A stretch of 64,000 nucleotides of DNA from Clostridia bacterium (GTDB lineage Bacteria; Bacillota; Clostridia; UMGS1883), in the NCBI GenBank assembly GCA_017451505.1, contig JAFTOF010000005.1, positions 1-64,000 on the forward strand, given 5' to 3'. Made by a program: the position numbers and the translations under genes. Below are positions 28,040 to 37,094 of the stretch, piece by piece. The notes under the pieces were generated by a model. It had not been told where the DNA came from. It made no database searches and saw only the letters and a list, made by a program, of their open reading frames with translations. Position 1 is the stretch's first letter, and each line of letters begins with the position of its first letter.

Positions 28040-31000
28040 TGGAAAGTTATACTCTCAGCACGGCGTTTCCCAACGCAGAGTGTGAAAAGTGCCTCGAGAA
28101 TGTAAAGGTGACTAAGATTTTGGCAGATGCCAAAAATCGCACTATTACTGCCACGGCACAGTCTGATGAAATAATTGAATATTCCACCGTGGAAAGATTT
28201 ATAGAAAACGTGAAGCGTTCTTACGGACTCAGTGATTTTCATCTGGAGCTTTCATTTTCAGGCGATGCCTCTGCAGATGAGAACAGTATTCAAAGCTGTA
28301 TTAAATTTTGCATAGAAGAACTTAGAAAAGAAAATCCCCTCTGGGCAATGGTGCTTGATAGCTGTATTTGCGAGGAGAATGGCGAAAATATAAAAATTCT
28401 TCTTCGTCACGGAAACCGAGAGCTTCTTACAGAGGATGGCGTTGACAGAAAAATTTCACAGCTTATTGAAGCTCACTTTGATATTAAAAAAGAGGTTTTG
28501 TTCGGGGAAGATGAGATGAGTGTGGAAACAAAGCTTGATCCCATTTTTACCCCCAAGGAAAATACTGCTCCTAAGAAAATTGTATCAGTAGCCGCAGAGG
28601 GTGCATTGATAGGTAAGCCCTTCACAGTTAATGACCTTACCAATATAAAGGATATTGATAATTATGCGGGACAGTGTATGATTTGCGGCGACATCTTCGG
28701 ACTTGACTCAAGGGAAATTACCAAGATTAAAAAAAGCATTGTATCTTTTTACATAACAGATTACACAGGCTCTCTTACCTGTAAATGCTTCGTTCCTATT
28801 GCGGCAACGGAGGAGGTAATGGGAGCACTGAAGAAAACGGGCACTGTAGCAGTCAGAGGAAAAGCGGAAATGGACAGCTTTTCTCACGAACTGACTATTA
28901 TGGCAAGGGATATTGTTCCCTATTCCATGCCCAAGGAAAGTGATGATGCAGAGGAAAAGCGTGTGGAGCTTCACGCTCACAGTAAATCCTCGGCAATGGA
29001 TGCCGTTGTCAGTGCAAAGGACCTCGTTAAACAGGCGATGAAGTACGGACATAAGGCAATTGCAATTACCGATCACGGCTGCGTGCAGGCATTTCCCGAA
29101 GCATTCCATACTGCGGATGAAACTATTAAAATTCTTTACGGATGTGAGGGCTATCTTATTGAGGCAGGTGCACCTCTTGTCAGGGAAACCAAGCGTTACC
29201 ATATAATTATTTTTGCACAGAACCTTACAGGACTTAAAAATTTGTACAAGCTTGTAAGTGCATCTAATCTTGACTATTTTTACAGAAAACCCCTTATCCC
29301 CCGTGATGTGCTTGATGCACACAGGGAGGGACTTATATTAGGCTCTGCGTGCGAAGCAGGGGAGCTTTTCCGTGCAGTGCTTGCGGGAGAAGATGAGGAG
29401 AAGATTGAAAGAATCGCCTCCTATTACGACTACCTTGAGGTGCAGCCTATAGGCAACAATGAGTATCTTGTCCGTAACGGCACTGTGCCTGACAGGGAGG
29501 CTCTTTGCGAGCTTAACAGAAAAATCATTGCCCTTGGAGAAAAAATGGGAAAGATGGTTGTTGCAACGGGGGACGTTCATTTTCTCCGCAAGCGTGATGA
29601 AATTTTCAGACGTATTCTGCAAGCAGGTCAGGGATTCCCCGATGCCGATATGCAGGCACCGCTTTATTTCAGAAATACCCAAGAAATGCTTGATGAATTT
29701 AACTACCTGCCTCCCGAAAAGGCATATGAAATTGTAGTTACAAATACAAATAAAATTGCCGATATGATTGAAAATATCCGTCCTGTTCCAAAGGGAAACT
29801 TCCCCCCGAAAATCGAGGGTAGTGCAGAGGATATTGAAAGAATTGCAAGGGAAACGGCAGAAAATCTTTACGGAACTCCGCTTCCTCAGGTTGTAGAGGA
29901 CAGGCTTCAAAGGGAGCTTAAAAGCGTCATCGGTAACGGCTACGCCGACCTTTATAACATTGCGAGGCTTCTTGTAAAGCACTCCCGTGAGGAGGGGTAT
30001 GTTGTAGGCTCTCGTGGCAGTGTAGGCTCGTCGTTTCTTGCCTATTGTGCACAGATAACGGAAGTTAACAGCCTTCCGCCCCATTACCGTTGTCCGAAGT
30101 GTAAAAACACCGAATTTGTCAATGATGAACGCTACGACTCAGGCCATGATATGCCCGATGCAAACTGCCCCAAATGCGGCACACCTTATGTAAAGGACGG
30201 TCACAATATCCCCTTTGAAACCTTCCTTGGCTTTAAAGGCGACAAACAGCCCGACATTGACCTTAACTTCTCAGGCGAAAATCAGGCAAGTGCCCACAAA
30301 TACACTGAGGAAATTTTTGGTGAGGGATACGTTTTCCGTGCAGGTACGGTGAGTACCGTCGCAGAAAAAACTGCGTACGGCTACGTCCGCAAATATTTTG
30401 AAGCAAAGGGCATAAATGTTCACAATGCCGAAATTGAAAGATTGAAGCAAGGCGTTATGAACGTAAAAACCACCACGGGTCAGCATCCCGGTGGTGTTAT
30501 CGTACTTCCTAAGGGACATGATATTCATGAATTTACACCTATTCAGCACCCCGCGGAAAAGAAAGAGAGCGGTATAATAACCACGCACTTTGACTATCAC
30601 AGTATTGACGAAAACCTGCTAAAGCTGGATATCTTAGGCCACGATGACCCGACTATGATTCGTATGCTTCAGGACCTTACGGGGGTAGACCCCACCGAGG
30701 TTCCTCTTGATGATAAAAAGGTAATGAGCCTGTTCCTTAACACAGAAGCATTAGGTGTAACACCTGAGAATATAGGAAGCGAAACGGGAACCTTTGCCGT
30801 GCCTGAATTCGGTACGAAGTTTGTTCGTCAGATGCTTGTTGATACAAAGCCTACCTCATTGGGCGAGCTTATCCGTATTTCGGGACTTTCCCACGGAACG
30901 GATGTGTGGACCAATAACGCCCAGCTTCTTGTGCAGAACGGCACATGTACACTTCGTAACGCTATTTGCTGTCGTGACGATATTATGATTTATCTCATTA

Positions 31001-31671
31001 ACAGAGGGCTTCCTCCTGAGCGTGCCTTTAAAATTATGGAGCAGGTACGTAAGGGTAAAAAGCTTAAACCCGAGGATGAGGCTGAAATGAGGGAACATAA
31101 TGTGCCCGAATGGTATATTGAATCATGTAACAAAATTCAGTATATGTTCCCACGTGCTCATGCGGCAGCATATGTTACAATGTCACTTAGAGTAGCTTAT
31201 TTTAAGGTGCATTATCCCGTTGCATTTTATCAGTCCTATTACACGGTTCGTGCCGACACCTTTGACTATGAAACCATGGCAACGGGCAGGGAAAATTTAC
31301 TTCTTAAAATGCGTGACCTTCAGCAGATGGAAAACCCTTCCGCACGTGATAAGGCAACCCTTACTATTATGGAGGTTGTCAATGAAATGTACGCACGCGG
31401 AATCGAGTTTATGCCGATAGATATTTATCTCTCCCACCCCACCAAGTATCTTAATATAAACGGTAAAATTCTTCCTGCATTAAATAGCATTGCAGGAATG
31501 GGTGACAGGGCGGCACAGTCAATTGCCGATGCGAGGGAAAAAGGAAAATTCTTCTCAATCGATGACTTTAAACAGCGTACCAGCGTCAGCGAAACGCATA
31601 TTGAGCTTTTAAAGAGCTTCGGCTGCTTTAAGGGTATACCGCAAAGTGCACAGGTAAGCTTGTTTGATTAA
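28039..31671 (+). CDS. polC: PolC-type DNA polymerase III alpha subunit, exonuclease domain absent
   Basis: A 1210-residue replicative polymerase. In order: N-terminal domains (1-200), an OB fold (about 205-295), the first PHP half (RVELHAHSKSSAMDAV, about 308-375), the second PHP half starting RYHIIIFAQNLTGLKNLYKL (about 386), a four-Cys zinc module (CPKCKN and CPKCGTPYVKDG), and the polymerase core with PDIDLNFSG (about 737-745) holding catalytic Asps. Bacillus PolC (about 1437 residues) carries a DEDDh 3'-5' exonuclease inside the PHP domain; here about ten residues replace it and no FDVETTG-type motif occurs. The helix-hairpin-helix and tail are present. It overlaps ispG by 1 bp. Confidence 0.93.
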   Translation: MESYTLSTAFPNAECEKCLENVKVTKILADAKNRTITATAQSDEIIEYSTVERFIENVKRSYGLSDFHLELSFSGDASADENSIQSCIKFCIEELRKENPLWAMVLDSCICEENGENIKILLRHGNRELLTEDGVDRKISQLIEAHFDIKKEVLFGEDEMSVETKLDPIFTPKENTAPKKIVSVAAEGALIGKPFTVNDLTNIKDIDNYAGQCMICGDIFGLDSREITKIKKSIVSFYITDYTGSLTCKCFVPIAATEEVMGALKKTGTVAVRGKAEMDSFSHELTIMARDIVPYSMPKESDDAEEKRVELHAHSKSSAMDAVVSAKDLVKQAMKYGHKAIAITDHGCVQAFPEAFHTADETIKILYGCEGYLIEAGAPLVRETKRYHIIIFAQNLTGLKNLYKLVSASNLDYFYRKPLIPRDVLDAHREGLILGSACEAGELFRAVLAGEDEEKIERIASYYDYLEVQPIGNNEYLVRNGTVPDREALCELNRKIIALGEKMGKMVVATGDVHFLRKRDEIFRRILQAGQGFPDADMQAPLYFRNTQEMLDEFNYLPPEKAYEIVVTNTNKIADMIENIRPVPKGNFPPKIEGSAEDIERIARETAENLYGTPLPQVVEDRLQRELKSVIGNGYADLYNIARLLVKHSREEGYVVGSRGSVGSSFLAYCAQITEVNSLPPHYRCPKCKNTEFVNDERYDSGHDMPDANCPKCGTPYVKDGHNIPFETFLGFKGDKQPDIDLNFSGENQASAHKYTEEIFGEGYVFRAGTVSTVAEKTAYGYVRKYFEAKGINVHNAEIERLKQGVMNVKTTTGQHPGGVIVLPKGHDIHEFTPIQHPAEKKESGIITTHFDYHSIDENLLKLDILGHDDPTMIRMLQDLTGVDPTEVPLDDKKVMSLFLNTEALGVTPENIGSETGTFAVPEFGTKFVRQMLVDTKPTSLGELIRISGLSHGTDVWTNNAQLLVQNGTCTLRNAICCRDDIMIYLINRGLPPERAFKIMEQVRKGKKLKPEDEAEMREHNVPEWYIESCNKIQYMFPRAHAAAYVTMSLRVAYFKVHYPVAFYQSYYTVRADTFDYETMATGRENLLLKMRDLQQMENPSARDKATLTIMEVVNEMYARGIEFMPIDIYLSHPTKYLNINGKILPALNSIAGMGDRAAQSIADAREKGKFFSIDDFKQRTSVSETHIELLKSFGCFKGIPQSAQVSLFD

Positions 31672-31674
31672 ACG

Positions 31675-31724
31675 AAAATACAGAGGGCGGAAAAAGTTTA
31701 CACTTTTTCCGCCCTCTGTATTTT
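31675..31724. terminator. Bidirectional terminator between polC and the PHP gene
   Basis: A perfect 23-bp stem starting AAAATACAGAGGGCGG with a TTAC loop, flanked by A-runs and T-runs on both strands. It lies between the convergent polC and minus-strand PHP genes, so it can end both transcripts. Confidence 0.92.
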
Positions 31725-31739
31725 CATTATTCATTTGTT

Positions 31740-32735
31740 TTATCCCAAAAGCTTCTCTATGGGATACGCATTTGAGCTTGCGGTCTTGCCCGATTTATCA
31801 ACTATTGTTACTCTCACATATTTTGAATCGGGGAATACCTTGTACTCTGCGTGGTTTATTACTTCGCCCTTCTTTGCACAAAAATGCTTTGCACGGCGAT
31901 TGGATGCTGTGAAAATAATCTCGACCGCATCAGAACAATCAACATTCATCATGTCATCCTCCATCCACAGTGAGTGAATGTCAGGACCTTGCGAAGCATA
32001 AAAATTTCCGTCTAAAAGTGCCTGTGTTACGGTGCGGTAATCAAGCTTATCCGCCTTAATCATAGTCCAGCTAAGCCCGCTTCCGCTCATAAGGGTGGGA
32101 CGGTTATGGCTGTCATCACCGCCTACGCAGTAAATCATCTTTCCGCCGCGGAGCATATCGTCATAAACACGGGGATTATATTCATGCCCGTTATACATTT
32201 CCATAGCGTGCATATTGTTATAACTCATGTACTGAGGATAGCTTTCAAGCGAGCCTGTAGGGTGGTTGTATGTAGTAAAGAAGCCGTGCTTTCTGCCCTC
32301 TGCAAACATATCGCTGATACATTCTCCAGTATAGAATCTTTCATAATCAGGCTCATCTTCATAAAATTGAATTTGGTCGCGGTATTCTACAGCGTGTGCG
32401 TAAAGATATTCACTTCTGTGCCAGCATGCCTGCTTAAGATTATCAGGCTCAATGGCAATGAAATTAATATGGCAGGTTTCCATATTTGCCCAGTCAGGTG
32501 TTCCCTTGCCGTTAATTTCCATTTCATAACCATTTAAAGCAAGGAATTTATCATCGCACAAATGAGAGCGGTCAAGCATGATATCATGGTCAGTATATGC
32601 CACGATATCATAACCAAGCTCCATAAAAACCTGCTTTACCTCCTCCGGTGTAGCACTGCCGTCCGACTGGCAGGTATGTGCATGAAGGTTTGCCTTGTAA
32701 AATCTGCCTGTTTCAGGAATTAAAAACTTTTTCAT
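31740..32735 (-). CDS. PHP-domain metal-dependent phosphoesterase
   Basis: A 331-residue PHP-fold hydrolase. Metal ligands are visible in YKANLHAHTCQSDG and IVAYTDHDIMLD near the N-terminus, then in FFTTYNHPTGS and VGGDDSHN. This set of His/Asp motifs is typical of the YciV/TrpH-like group, which cleaves phosphate esters or nucleotides. GGAGA lies 8 nt before ATG 32735-32733; an in-frame TTG at 32750 is less likely. The natural substrate is unknown. It is transcribed from its own promoter and converges on polC. Confidence 0.85.
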   Translation of the reverse strand: MKKFLIPETGRFYKANLHAHTCQSDGSATPEEVKQVFMELGYDIVAYTDHDIMLDRSHLCDDKFLALNGYEMEINGKGTPDWANMETCHINFIAIEPDNLKQACWHRSEYLYAHAVEYRDQIQFYEDEPDYERFYTGECISDMFAEGRKHGFFTTYNHPTGSLESYPQYMSYNNMHAMEMYNGHEYNPRVYDDMLRGGKMIYCVGGDDSHNRPTLMSGSGLSWTMIKADKLDYRTVTQALLDGNFYASQGPDIHSLWMEDDMMNVDCSDAVEIIFTASNRRAKHFCAKKGEVINHAEYKVFPDSKYVRVTIVDKSGKTASSNAYPIEKLLG

Positions 32736-32767
32736 CGTCAGCATCTCCAATCATATTAACTATAAAA

Positions 32768-32796
32768 AGTTTATCACACCCTCAATTCGCTGTCAA
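32768..32796 (-). promoter_or_regulatory. Promoter of the PHP gene
   Basis: On the minus strand TTGACA (32796-32791), 17-nt spacer, then TAAACT (32773-32768), about 32 nt before the start codon. The -35 is perfect and the -10 matches 4 of 6. Confidence 0.6.
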
Positions 32797-32843
32797 GTTT
32801 AAAAAAGTTTAAAATATGTGCACAAAAGTTCAAGAAATAACTA

Positions 32844-32872
32844 TTGAAAAAACAATCTATATGCTATATGAT
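32844..32872 (+). promoter_or_regulatory. Promoter of the DUF2264 gene
   Basis: TTGAAA at 32844-32849, 17-nt spacer, TATGAT at 32867-32872, 34 nt before the GTG start. It is divergent from the PHP-gene promoter. Confidence 0.65.
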
Positions 32873-32906
32873 ATAGTATATAAAATTTCTCTGAGGAGTG
32901 ATTTTA

Positions 32907-34547
32907 GTGAATAATCCTTTTAAGACAAAAAAAGATTTCCAAAAGTGTGTTGTAGATTTGGTAAATCCTTTAAAACCGTATTATAACGTCGAGTTAGCGG
33001 AGCTTAAATACGGAGTTCATTCGTCGGGTGCAAGTGAAAAGGTACAGCGTACCGAGGCTTTTATACGTCCGCTTTGGGGACTTGCTCCTCTTTGGTCGGG
33101 AGGTGGTGATTGCGGAGATTTTGCAGAAATTTATCGCACAGGGATAATAAATGGAACCGACCCTGATAGCCCTGCCTATTGGGGGACACTTGCAAATGGC
33201 GGACAGGTGCTTTGCGAATCTCCCTGTGTGATGCTTTCCCTTGTTCTTGCAAAGGACAAGCTTTGGGAGCCGCTTACCGATAAACAAAAAGAAAATATCG
33301 TAAATTGGATTCATAGCAGCCGAGGTGCAAGGCATGCAAACAATAACTGGAACTTTTTCCAGGTGCTTGACCACGTGTGTCTTAAAAAGCTCGGTCAGTC
33401 CTACAGTCAGGAAATAATAGACGAAAAGCTTCAGATAATTGAATCCTTCTACCGTGGGGACGGCTGGTATTCCGATGGCAATTTAAATCGGAGATTTGAT
33501 TATTACATCGCCTTTGCGTTTCATTTCTACGGGCTTATTTATGCAAAGCTCATGGAAAAGGACGATCCCGAAAGAAGTAAGCTTTTCAAAGAACGTGCCA
33601 TTCTTTATGCAAAGCACTTCATATATTGGTTTGACGAGGAGGGGAGAGAGGTTCCCTTTGGAAGAAGCCTTCCTTACCGATTTGCACATATTGCTTTCTG
33701 GAGTGCGTGCCTTTTTGCAGGGATTGAGCCTTTTCCCATTCCTGTTATTAAAGGTATCATTTCCCGCAATCTCCGATGGTGGATAAAAAAGCCTATATTT
33801 GACCATGCAGGAATCCTTACCGTGGGATATGGTTATCCGCAGACTAATATGGCGGAGGAATACACCTGCTTTGGCTCTCCTTATTGGTGCATGAAATCAT
33901 TCTTGCTCCTGGCACTTCCCGATAGCCACGCATTTTGGACTGCAGAGGAAGCACCGCTTCCGGCTCTTGAAAAAGTACATATTATAAAGCCTGCAAATAT
34001 GGTGGTTCAGCGTATGAACGGATATACCTGCCTTCTTCCCACAGGGCAGCAGGGAGGAAATGCTAACCATAGCTGGGAGAAGTACGGAAAATTCTGCTAC
34101 AGCTCAAAGTATGCATTCAGCATAGCAGGCACATATTTTAATAAGGACGCGGCAGGCGGTGACAATATGCTGATGTTTGAAAAGCACGGATACTACTTTA
34201 TCCGTCGGGACTGCATGGAGTACAAAGTCAATGACGATGCAAGTGTATATTCAAAATGGTCGCCTTTTGACGGCGTGACAGTTGAAACGCTTGTAATCCC
34301 CACCGATGACGGTCATATACGCAGACACACTATTGAATCTGACGGAGAATATATAGCCTACGACTGCGGATTTGGGCTTTTTGAAGACAGCGGCGATGTG
34401 ATAAGTGAAACAGGCGAAAAGGAAGAAATATTGACTTGTCCCAATCTTAATCTTTACGACCCACGCAGACTTCATATGAAAGCCGTTAAATATATTATCC
34501 CCAAGGGGAAATCCCAATTTGAAACACGTGTAATATATCCAAAGTAA
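32907..34547 (+). CDS. DUF2264 domain protein
   Basis: A 546-residue cytoplasmic protein of the DUF2264 family, recognised by the start NNPFKTKKDFQKCVVDLVNP, the segment TEAFIRPLWGLAPLWSGGG and the repeated aromatic-rich helices (ARHANNNWNFFQVLDHVCL), which suggest an α/α toroid as in some glycoside hydrolases or lyases. No signal peptide is seen. GAGGAG at 32893-32898 gives GTG 32907; GTG 32898 would overlap this site. Two sugar ABC permease genes follow, so a role in using an imported oligosaccharide is plausible but unproven. Confidence 0.75.
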   Translation: MNNPFKTKKDFQKCVVDLVNPLKPYYNVELAELKYGVHSSGASEKVQRTEAFIRPLWGLAPLWSGGGDCGDFAEIYRTGIINGTDPDSPAYWGTLANGGQVLCESPCVMLSLVLAKDKLWEPLTDKQKENIVNWIHSSRGARHANNNWNFFQVLDHVCLKKLGQSYSQEIIDEKLQIIESFYRGDGWYSDGNLNRRFDYYIAFAFHFYGLIYAKLMEKDDPERSKLFKERAILYAKHFIYWFDEEGREVPFGRSLPYRFAHIAFWSACLFAGIEPFPIPVIKGIISRNLRWWIKKPIFDHAGILTVGYGYPQTNMAEEYTCFGSPYWCMKSFLLLALPDSHAFWTAEEAPLPALEKVHIIKPANMVVQRMNGYTCLLPTGQQGGNANHSWEKYGKFCYSSKYAFSIAGTYFNKDAAGGDNMLMFEKHGYYFIRRDCMEYKVNDDASVYSKWSPFDGVTVETLVIPTDDGHIRRHTIESDGEYIAYDCGFGLFEDSGDVISETGEKEEILTCPNLNLYDPRRLHMKAVKYIIPKGKSQFETRVIYPK

Positions 34548-34553
34548 TTTAAG

Positions 34554-34718
34554 TTTGTGCATATTGCACAAATGTTGATTTTGCATAAACATTTTTGGAA
34601 TTTTTTGCATTTTATATGTTTATGTTCGGTAAACATATGTAAAAAACAGTAAAAATGCACATAAAATGAAAAATGAGTTTATGAAAATTGTATTATATGA
34701 CGCTTTTTTTGACAAAAA
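34554..34718. promoter_or_regulatory. Inverted repeats in the DUF2264-permease spacer
   Basis: The 339-bp gap (34548-34886) is very AT-rich and holds no gene. Seen: TTTGTGCA-TAT-TGCACAAA at 34554-34572 and ATATGTTTA-N7-TAAACATAT at 34614-34638. Both are dyads of the size bound by dimeric repressors, though either could also be a weak transcript-end hairpin. Confidence 0.45.
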
Positions 34719-34773
34719 AACAGCGGATTTTTGTGTAAAATTACTTTTGCAAAAATCCGTTGTTTGTTTTGTT
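34719..34773 (+). terminator. Intrinsic terminator upstream of the permease genes
   Basis: AACAGCGGATTTTTG (34719-34733) pairs with CAAAAATCCGTTGTT (34750-34764) with one G-U pair, followed by TGTTTTGTT. It ends transcription coming from the DUF2264 gene. Confidence 0.8.
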
Positions 34774-34818
34774 ATATTTTAAGGGTAAAATACCAGAATA
34801 AAAGTTTGGTTCATAATA

Positions 34819-34847
34819 TTGACACAATGCCCAAACTATGGTAATAT
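34819..34847 (+). promoter_or_regulatory. Strong SigA promoter of the ABC permease genes
   Basis: TTGACA at 34819-34824, 17-nt spacer, TAATAT at 34842-34847, 39 nt before ATG 34887. The -35 is perfect, so expression may need a repressor or catabolite control for regulation. Confidence 0.85.
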
Positions 34848-34886
34848 ATCTATATGACATAAAAAAGGAAAAAAGGATTGGTGATT

Positions 34887-35804
34887 ATGGCAAAAACAGG
34901 TTCACTTCGTCAGGCGAAGCTGAAAATCGAAATCCAGTCTTATCTTATGATAGGATTGCAGCTCCTGGGCTTCTTCGTTTTCAGCCTCTATCCCATACTC
35001 TGGGTTTTCAGATATGGATTTTACGATTATGACGGCGTTACGGCAACATGGTGCGGCTTTGAAAACTTTGTCCGTGCTTTCACCCGTGATGCACTTTATT
35101 GGAAGAGTGTTCTCAACACATTTATTATCGCTTACGGTAAGCTTATAGTTGAGATTCCTCTTGCGTTTTTGATAGCACTTGCTCTTACAAGCGGTCTTGT
35201 AAAGTTTAAGCGTGTATTCATGGTAGGTTATTACCTTCCTAAGATGACTGGTATTGCAGTTAACTGTCTTATCTTTACATATATGTTCGCTACAGTAAAT
35301 GGTCCTATCAATAATATCCTTTTGGATATCGGTATCATCAGTGAACCTATTGCATGGCTCGGTGCTAAATGGACTGCCCTTGCAGTTATCATGATTCGAA
35401 GCACATGGGCAGGCTTCTCGACAAACGTTCTTTACTTCATGGCGGGTGTTAGTAACGTTTCTGAGGATTGTGTAGAGGCTGCAAAGGTTGACGGTGCTAA
35501 TTCAAAGCAGGTATTCTTCAAGATTACCCTTCCCATGCTCGCACCGGTTCTTAAGACTATTCTCATGCTTGCTATGGTTAACGGTATGAAGGTATATCAG
35601 GACGTTATGCTTCTTACCAACGGTGCACCCGGCGGTAGTACAAACGTTGTAATGCTCTACCTCTACCAGTTGTATTTTGAAACAGACGGTATTAAGGCTC
35701 AGTACGGTTATGCGTCCACTCTTGGTATTATCACTACATTTATCATCGGCGGCGTTACCCTTATCTATTTGAGACTTACAAAGAATGCTGACGAGGTGGG
35801 TTGA
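34887..35804 (+). CDS. Sugar ABC transporter permease (MalF/LplB-like)
   Basis: A 305-residue inner-membrane permease of the carbohydrate-uptake-1 family with six hydrophobic helices. The EAA loop that docks the ATPase is EAAKVDGANSKQVFFKITLP (about residue 200). AAGGA at 34873-34877 supports ATG 34887 over the in-frame TTG 34878. It is followed after 2 bp by the partner permease gene. No binding protein or ATPase gene lies nearby. Confidence 0.9.
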   Translation: MAKTGSLRQAKLKIEIQSYLMIGLQLLGFFVFSLYPILWVFRYGFYDYDGVTATWCGFENFVRAFTRDALYWKSVLNTFIIAYGKLIVEIPLAFLIALALTSGLVKFKRVFMVGYYLPKMTGIAVNCLIFTYMFATVNGPINNILLDIGIISEPIAWLGAKWTALAVIMIRSTWAGFSTNVLYFMAGVSNVSEDCVEAAKVDGANSKQVFFKITLPMLAPVLKTILMLAMVNGMKVYQDVMLLTNGAPGGSTNVVMLYLYQLYFETDGIKAQYGYASTLGIITTFIIGGVTLIYLRLTKNADEVG

Positions 35805-35806
35805 TT

Positions 35807-36949
35807 ATGAAATTTATATTAACTTTATTAAAAACTATTCCCACTATGCTTTTGTTCGCTGTAACAGGTCTGGTGGCAGGTCTTGGCTGGACACTTTATA
35901 ATGTTATTGCAAACGGTGCAGAGATTGGTATTTCATCACTTTTTGTAATTGTTATAGGTAATGTAATCGGTGCATATGTTGTTGACTTCTTCGCCGAGAA
36001 AAAAGGCGGCTCAAAGAAGTGGTTCATGCTTGGATTCCTTTTTGGTATCTTTGCATTTATAGCAACATTCTTTATGAAAAAGAATGACAACGTAGTAAAG
36101 AGAAATGTATTCAACGGAAAGCGTTTCTTCTCAATTATTCTACATATAGCTTTGAGTGCATTCCTTGTAGTAGTATTCTATCCTTTCCTTGTAGGTCTTT
36201 TCAGCTCCTTCAAGACACAGCGTGAAATCCTCATTTCACCTAATATTCTTCCGGAAACATGGCAGGTTACAAACTACATCACTGCATGGACAGAAGCAAA
36301 CTTTGCACAGTATACATTTAATACAGTATGGTACACATTTTTCACCATATGTATAACAGTTCTTACTTCTACAGTTAACGGTTATGCGTTTGCTCGCGGT
36401 GAATTCCGTGGTAAGAGTGCAATATTCGTTTTGTTCACCTCGTTGATGTTCGTTACACTCGGTTCATCTTCTCTTTATCCCACAATGCAGCTTATGAAGA
36501 TGTTCCACCTCAATACTTCTCTTTGGGGTCTTATCATTAAGGGCTTCTTCGCAATTCATATTGCGGATATGTACCTTGTTCGCGGATTCATCAATCAGCT
36601 TCCCAAGGAGCTTGACGAGGCTGCAACCATCGACGGATGCGGATTCGTAGGAATTTTCTTCAGAATTATTCTTCCGCTCCTTAAGCCCATGGTTGCTACA
36701 CTTGTAATCCTTACCTTCGGTCATGCTTGGAACGATTATCTGTGGCCCATGATTGTTACAATGGGTAACCCCGAAGGTCAGCCTCTTTCAGTTGGTCTTC
36801 GTGCCCTTCAGTCAAGCGGTGAGGGTGCTGCTTCATGGCACATCATCATGGCAGGTTCGATGATTTCTGCACTTCCCATGATGATTATGTACCTCATCTT
36901 TAACAAGTACTTTGTAAAGGGTCTTGCTGCAGGTGCCGTAAAGGGTTAA
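35807..36949 (+). CDS. Sugar ABC transporter permease (MalG/LplC-like) with N-terminal membrane extension
   Basis: A 380-residue permease. The last 275-280 residues are a normal MalG-type unit starting near FFSIILHIALSAFLVVVFYP, with the EAA loop EAATIDGCGFVGIFFRIILP. About 100 residues precede it and hold two to three extra hydrophobic helices (TMLLFAVTGLVAGLGWTLY, ISSLFVIVIGNVIGAYVVDF, WFMLGFLFGIFAFIATFFM) and a basic loop KKGGSKK. Usual members are about 280 residues. ATG 35807 is preferred over TTG 35801, after GAGGTGGG. Confidence 0.9.
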   Translation: MKFILTLLKTIPTMLLFAVTGLVAGLGWTLYNVIANGAEIGISSLFVIVIGNVIGAYVVDFFAEKKGGSKKWFMLGFLFGIFAFIATFFMKKNDNVVKRNVFNGKRFFSIILHIALSAFLVVVFYPFLVGLFSSFKTQREILISPNILPETWQVTNYITAWTEANFAQYTFNTVWYTFFTICITVLTSTVNGYAFARGEFRGKSAIFVLFTSLMFVTLGSSSLYPTMQLMKMFHLNTSLWGLIIKGFFAIHIADMYLVRGFINQLPKELDEAATIDGCGFVGIFFRIILPLLKPMVATLVILTFGHAWNDYLWPMIVTMGNPEGQPLSVGLRALQSSGEGAASWHIIMAGSMISALPMMIMYLIFNKYFVKGLAAGAVKG

Positions 36950-36968
36950 TAAACAAATTACGCAAATT

Positions 36969-37010
36969 AAAAGTACAGAGCTTCTTTTGAAAAGGCTCTG
37001 TACTTTTTTG
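36969..37010 (+). terminator. Intrinsic terminator after the permease genes
   Basis: AAAAGTACAGAGC (36969-36981) pairs with GCTCTGTACTTTT ending near 37007, followed by further T. It closes the two-gene permease transcript. Confidence 0.88.
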
Positions 37011-37058
37011 CTATTTTTGACCTGTCCCGCTTTTCCCGCTTTGCTCGCAATTTTTATG

Positions 37059-37088
37059 TTGACAAACCTTAGGAGGATGTGTTATCAT
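37059..37088 (+). promoter_or_regulatory. Promoter of the pheST leader
   Basis: TTGACA at 37059-37064, 18-nt spacer, TATCAT at 37083-37088. Transcription would start near 37095, giving a leader of about 275 nt before pheS. Confidence 0.7.
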
Positions 37089-37094
37089 TAAAAA

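Noticed and set aside
29338-30084. 248-codon open frame on the minus strand inside polC
   Set aside because: It is a shadow of the polC frame: codon use is unlike neighbours, there is no ribosome site and no recognisable domain.
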